Below are positions 5,547 through 8,529 of a DNA stretch of 8,529 nucleotides, piece by piece. The notes below the pieces were generated by a model. The model had not been told where the DNA came from, did not search any database, and saw only the letters and a program-made list of their open reading frames with translations. The position numbers and the translations under genes were made by a program. Positions within the stretch are counted from its first letter, which is position 1. Each line of letters begins with the position of its first letter. This stretch comes from Proteiniphilum sp. UBA5267 (GTDB lineage Bacteria; Bacteroidota; Bacteroidia; Bacteroidales; Dysgonomonadaceae): assembly GCA_002411515.1 (NCBI GenBank), contig DHTF01000062.1, positions 1-8,529 on the forward strand, read 5' to 3'.

Positions 5547-6905
5547 ATGAACAACAAACTACTATCCGACGACAGACAATTGTTGTTGGGCCAGAAGATT
5601 CATCAGTATTTTTTCATCAGTGCACTGGTTACCATATTCACGCTTGGGTGTATGTGGGGAGCCATCAACCTGCTCCTGATCGGGTTGGAAGAAAGTTTTC
5701 ACGGCATCGACTACTCCTGGGTGCTGGCACACGGGCATGCCATGGTGTTCGGCTTTGTTGGGCTTTTCATCATGGGCTTTTCCTACAGGGCGTTGCCGCA
5801 CTTTAAGGGAACGACTCTTTGGAACCCCCTGCTGGCGCTTTCCACGCTTCCCCTGATGATTGCCGGCATTCTGCTGCAGGCTTATGCGCATGTGATTGCT
5901 CCGCGGCAACCCTACCTTTCACTCGGTATTTTTGCCGGCATCCTGCAGATTGTTGCCGTCGCCATCTTTATAGTGGTGATCGTGCGCACTTTACGCAATG
6001 CTCCTACAGGGGGTAAAAAAGATGGGTTTGCTTTTTCGGCCCTTTCCTGGTTTCTGATTGCGGCCATATTGAATCCGATTATTTTTTGGCTGTTTGAATC
6101 GGCTGCAACACAGGAAAAGTTTCTCTTCAATGTCTCCTCATTCAATATTCCCTACCGCGACATCCAGACATTGGGAATTGCCGTGATGATGATACTGGGT
6201 GTATCCCTGCACATCCTGCCCCGTGCATATGGCCTTCGGAACCCTTCGCATGGTTGGAAGAGATTCCTGCTATGGGGTATGAACGGAGCTGTTCTTTTCG
6301 GCGTGATTTCTTTTACAGCCGGAATGACTACCGGCGTACACTGGTGGCATGCTGCGAATGGCATCTCCTACATCATTATTCTGGTGGCAGCCATTGGCAC
6401 CCCCATCCAGTTCCGTCTGTTCAGCCGGCTGCCTGCTGGTTACAGCGACCGCAGCCTGAAGTTTATCAGGGCCGCTTATTGTTGGTTCATTGTGGCCGCG
6501 CTGCTGCTGGTGTTTGGTCCCTACTACATGTTCGGCATCTACCTACCCATGACAGGAGGAGAGAACCCCTTCTCGCATGCATACTTCGGAGCTTATCGTC
6601 ATGCACTGACAGTTGGCTTCATCATGATGATGATTGTGGCTATTTCCAGCAAGGTGGTGCCCGGCTTTGCCAATGTCGATGTTCGGAAGACAAACTCCCT
6701 TTGGGCCGTTTTCATTTTGCTCAACCTGGGCAATACCTGGCGCATCACCTCTCAGATTCTGACCGATTTCTACCCCGAAGCCTTCCGTTTTATCGGCTTC
6801 TCCGGCTTTATCGAACTCACTGCTTTGAGCTTGTGGGGTTACGAGTTAATAAGAAATATACAAGCCGGCAAACGAATTCAGAAAGAGACCTTTCTAGTCA
6901 AATAA
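5547..6905 (+). CDS. NnrS-like / heme-copper oxidase subunit I-like 12-helix membrane protein
   Basis: A 452-residue polytopic protein with about 12 predicted helices. After helix 1 comes WVLAHGHAMVFGFVGLFIMGFSYRALPHFKG (58-88), which resembles the H-x-H and GF-x-x-x-A-x-P signature of NnrS proteins and the HG heme-ligand helix of heme-copper oxidases. Further histidines are H222 (SLHILPRAYG), H265 and H268 (VHWWHAANG), H344 and H352 (SHAYFGAYRHALTVGFIMMM). The helix at 352-374, ending SSKVVPGF, parallels the late H-A-L-T-V-G helix of NnrS. The copper-B pattern of true oxidases (a H-x-x-x-Y cross-link and an adjacent HH pair) is not seen, so it is unlikely to be a terminal oxidase. NnrS proteins are heme- and copper-binding membrane proteins linked to nitric oxide tolerance. 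The frame is open upstream to a TTG at 5499, but the ATG at 5547 gives a cleaner start (MNNKLLSDD). The acetyltransferase gene follows 15 nt later. Family membership is fairly likely; the role is uncertain. Confidence 0.62.
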   Translation: MNNKLLSDDRQLLLGQKIHQYFFISALVTIFTLGCMWGAINLLLIGLEESFHGIDYSWVLAHGHAMVFGFVGLFIMGFSYRALPHFKGTTLWNPLLALSTLPLMIAGILLQAYAHVIAPRQPYLSLGIFAGILQIVAVAIFIVVIVRTLRNAPTGGKKDGFAFSALSWFLIAAILNPIIFWLFESAATQEKFLFNVSSFNIPYRDIQTLGIAVMMILGVSLHILPRAYGLRNPSHGWKRFLLWGMNGAVLFGVISFTAGMTTGVHWWHAANGISYIIILVAAIGTPIQFRLFSRLPAGYSDRSLKFIRAAYCWFIVAALLLVFGPYYMFGIYLPMTGGENPFSHAYFGAYRHALTVGFIMMMIVAISSKVVPGFANVDVRKTNSLWAVFILLNLGNTWRITSQILTDFYPEAFRFIGFSGFIELTALSLWGYELIRNIQAGKRIQKETFLVK

Positions 6906-6920
6906 ACCTTTTAATATAAT

Positions 6921-7478
6921 ATGCAAACAGAATTTGAAAAGATGCGGAATGGTGAGCTGGCCTGGTTCAGTGATCCGGAAATTTTGGGAAGCGTCCGTCG
7001 TTCCGCTAAGTTGTGCGCCAGGCTGCAGACAATGACCATCTTCGATGAGAACTACCGGGAAGTGATAGAGGAACTGATTCCCGGTATACCAAAATCCAGT
7101 ACCATATGCCCGCCCCTGCATTGCGATCATGGGAGTAGCCTGGTGTTAGAGGAAAATGTCTTCGTTAATTATAATTGTGTATTTCTTGGAGGGGGATATG
7201 TCCGCATTGGTAAACATGCACGGATAGGGCCGAACTGTCAGTTCTATACCCCCAATCATCCAATGGATCCCGTGGAGCGTCGCGATGAAAAGGAATATGC
7301 TTATCCCATCACAATCGGGGAGGACTGTTGGCTGGGTGGTAACGTAACAGTTATTCCCGGAGTAACCATCGGCAACCGATGCATTGTAGCTGCAGGTAGT
7401 GTGGTCACGAGAGACGTTCCCGACGACTGTCTGGTTGCGGGCAATCCCGCCGTGATCAAAAAGAAACTGAATCAGTGA
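6921..7478 (+). CDS. Maltose/galactoside O-acetyltransferase family enzyme (left-handed beta-helix)
   Basis: A 185-residue cytoplasmic acetyl-CoA-dependent sugar O-acetyltransferase of the Maa/LacA/NodL type, matching the usual 180-200 residues. The N-terminal helical Mac domain is EFEKMRNGELAWFSDPE (4-20) onward, followed by hexapeptide-repeat coils from about residue 70. The catalytic histidine is His113 in YTPNHPMDP (109-117), and the active-site loop PVERRDEKEYAYPITIGEDCWLGG (117-140) is typical. The last coils are GNVTVIPGVTIGNRCIVAAGSVV (140-162), ending in AGNPAVIKKKL. Such enzymes form trimers and acetylate sugars such as maltose, glucose or beta-galactosides; the specificity cannot be read here. 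The ATG follows the NnrS-like stop by 15 nt, with an A/T-rich leader and no Shine-Dalgarno sequence, suggesting co-transcription without an obvious functional link. The stop codon overlaps the 3' end of the convergent aldo/keto reductase gene by 7 nt. Confidence 0.9.
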   Translation: MQTEFEKMRNGELAWFSDPEILGSVRRSAKLCARLQTMTIFDENYREVIEELIPGIPKSSTICPPLHCDHGSSLVLEENVFVNYNCVFLGGGYVRIGKHARIGPNCQFYTPNHPMDPVERRDEKEYAYPITIGEDCWLGGNVTVIPGVTIGNRCIVAAGSVVTRDVPDDCLVAGNPAVIKKKLNQ

Positions 7479-8374
7479 ATCTTATTCTCCTTGGCGAGCC
7501 GCATGACTCGTTTTACCGCATCGTCCACTTGGGCGGTCGACTCCATTCCCAGGGTCATACAATGGATGTTGGCTTCGGTCAGGGCAAACTTGAGTGATTG
7601 GTCCCGCTCGGCGTCGCTCACGTGGCGCCCTTCGCCAAATATTTTCATGCCGATCACGCCGATACCGTTCTTTTTGGCCTTTCCCAGTAGTTCTTTTACC
7701 ACGTCGGGGGTACCGTCCATGAGAGTTTGGAAAGGATTGATGCGTGCCATGATCACATCTACCCAGGGATTATCCACCGCTTCCACCATGGCATCCCAAT
7801 TGTGACAGGAGACGCCCACTGCCTTGATGATTCCGTCTTCCTTTGCTTTCGCAAGACCCTCCATATAGTGTGTACGGTTTTTGCCCCAACCGGGCTGCAT
7901 CAGGCAGTGCATCAGCACAATGTCGATGTAATCGGTCCCCATTTCCTGTCTGTATCTGTCGAGAGACTCCCGCACCGGCACATTCCTGTCCGATCCGTCT
8001 TCGTATGTCCATATTTTTGTGAGGAGGGTAAGTTTTTCGCGGGGCAGCGTTTTAATGGCATTTCCCACATATTGATGTGACCCGTAGGAATCTGCCATAT
8101 CGAAGAAAGTGATCCCTTTTTCGTAGGCATGGTGGGCCATCTTTGTGAAACCCTCCATCCCCAGGCGGGTCTGGTTCGAGGCCTTAGAGCCACCTTTTGA
8201 TCCGGTACCCAGGGCAATACGGGATACCTTTAAACCGCTGTTCCCCAACTTCACTTTGTCGACCCTGATTTCAGATGCTGAGTGTAATTCAAACGTACCT
8301 GGTTGTATGAGTGTCATTCCGGCAAAGCCTGCAAAACCGGTACGGAGGAAGCTGCGGCGTGATAATTTCTTCAT
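7472..8374 (-). CDS. Aldo/keto reductase with twin-arginine (Tat) signal
   Basis: A 300-residue NAD(P)H-dependent oxidoreductase of the aldo/keto reductase superfamily, which reduces carbonyl groups on a TIM-barrel fold. The N-terminus has a Tat motif SRRSFLR (5-11) and a hydrophobic stretch (about 12-23), so the folded, cofactor-loaded enzyme is probably exported to the periplasm or held at the membrane. The catalytic tetrad is present: Asp92 and Tyr97 in FFDMADSYG, Lys120 in LLTKIW, and His156 in IVLMHCL. Other family features are KLGNSGLKVSRIALGTG (42-58), GIIKAVGVSCHNWDAM (181-196) and GVIGMKIFGEG (239-249). No C-terminal ferredoxin-type cysteine clusters are present, unlike longer relatives of about 390 residues. 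The ATG at 8374 is chosen because it begins the Tat signal. The gene appears to be a single transcription unit with a good promoter candidate about 30 nt upstream. The substrate is unknown; sugar or glycoside oxidation-reduction would fit other exported Bacteroidota AKRs (inference). Confidence 0.9.
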   Translation of the reverse strand: MKKLSRRSFLRTGFAGFAGMTLIQPGTFELHSASEIRVDKVKLGNSGLKVSRIALGTGSKGGSKASNQTRLGMEGFTKMAHHAYEKGITFFDMADSYGSHQYVGNAIKTLPREKLTLLTKIWTYEDGSDRNVPVRESLDRYRQEMGTDYIDIVLMHCLMQPGWGKNRTHYMEGLAKAKEDGIIKAVGVSCHNWDAMVEAVDNPWVDVIMARINPFQTLMDGTPDVVKELLGKAKKNGIGVIGMKIFGEGRHVSDAERDQSLKFALTEANIHCMTLGMESTAQVDDAVKRVMRLAKENKIH

Positions 8375-8376
8375 CT

Positions 8377-8401
8377 GCTGTATCTTTTAAATGTCTACAG
8401 C
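8377..8401 (-). promoter_or_regulatory. Short inverted repeat in the leader of the aldo/keto reductase gene
   Basis: GCTGTA (8401-8396 on the minus strand) and TACAGC (8382-8377) are perfect 6-base reverse complements around a 13-base A/T-rich loop. They lie between the predicted transcription start and the ATG at 8374. This could be an operator or a weak leader hairpin; the arms are short. Confidence 0.25.
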
Positions 8402-8402
8402 G

Positions 8403-8433
8403 TAAAAATAGACAATAAATTTTAACGGCCAAA
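8403..8433 (-). promoter_or_regulatory. Candidate promoter for the aldo/keto reductase gene
   Basis: On the minus strand TTTG (8433-8430) is followed after exactly 19 nt by TATTTTTA (8410-8403), which has five of the six fixed bases of TAnnTTTG. This spacing is the one expected for the Bacteroidota primary sigma factor, making it the best-formed promoter in the window. Predicted start near 8396, leaving a leader of about 22 nt. Confidence 0.5.
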
Positions 8434-8463
8434 CAGTCGGTCAATTTTTTTACGTTATTCCAA

Positions 8464-8475
8464 GTTGAATTCAAC
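8464..8475. promoter_or_regulatory. 12-base perfect palindrome upstream of the aldo/keto reductase promoter
   Basis: GTTGAATTCAAC is its own reverse complement and lies about 30 bases upstream of the -33 box. ACGTT (8452-8456) and AACGT (8473-8477) form a second, overlapping inverted pair. It could be an operator, but one or two 12-base palindromes are expected by chance in a window of this size. The remaining sequence to 8529 is A/T-rich, and I see no gene in it. Confidence 0.2.
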
Positions 8476-8529
8476 GTGGATCATTAATAATTTACGTTTT
8501 GCATGATATGTATACAGCTAAATTCTCGA

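Noticed and set aside
5438..5548. The inverted repeat as a miniature transposable element
   Set aside because: There is no target-site duplication beside the arms, the arm spans a promoter and a start codon, and no second copy is seen in the window.
6254..6919. A 221-codon plus-strand frame
   Set aside because: It is a shifted-frame shadow of the NnrS-like gene, rich in R, C and H as expected from such shadows.

Overview
The window looks like chromosomal DNA of a member of the Bacteroidota. The evidence is qualitative: promoter-like boxes of the Bacteroidota type (TAnnTTTG), A/T-rich leaders with almost no Shine-Dalgarno signal, and a gene repertoire typical of that phylum (secreted Sb-PDE-like PHP phosphoesterase, stand-alone LAB_N membrane protein, Tat-tagged aldo/keto reductase). 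The Dysgonomonadaceae/Porphyromonadaceae area is a guess; no marker gene is present to fix the taxon.

Left half, minus strand (about 3918 down to 1, running off the left edge): a tightly packed four-gene operon. In transcription order it encodes a DPM1/ArnC-like family 2 glycosyltransferase, a small membrane protein made of two LAB_N repeats, a GT39/ArnT-like membrane glycosyltransferase, and a UDP-glucuronate 4-epimerase-like enzyme truncated by the window edge. Gene junctions are 2 nt apart, 11 nt overlapping and 7 nt apart. Together they read as a complete polyprenyl-phosphate-sugar route: make the nucleotide sugar (probably UDP-galacturonate), load it on a lipid carrier, flip it, and transfer it outside the inner membrane to lipid A, LPS core or another envelope acceptor. 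It resembles the Arn aminoarabinose and rhizobial Rgt galacturonate systems, but the substrate and acceptor are inferred.

Middle: a 353-base divergent intergenic region (3919-4271) holds candidate promoters for both directions and a dyad just after the rightward promoter. It is followed on the plus strand by a secreted PHP-domain phosphodiesterase (4272-5420). After a 126-base gap comes a 12-helix NnrS/heme-copper-oxidase-like membrane protein (5547-6905), then a maltose/galactoside O-acetyltransferase family enzyme (6921-7478) in what is probably one operon. The 126-base gap contains the most striking non-coding signal: a perfect 15-base inverted repeat whose left arm contains a TATATTTG promoter box and whose right arm abuts the start codon of the membrane protein.

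Right end: a Tat-signal aldo/keto reductase (8374-7472, minus strand) converges on the acetyltransferase, and the two reading frames overlap by 7 bases at their stop codons. Upstream of it (8375-8529) lies the best-spaced promoter candidate in the window and a 12-base palindrome; no gene is seen there. I see no rRNA, tRNA, CRISPR array, insertion sequence or obvious intrinsic terminator.
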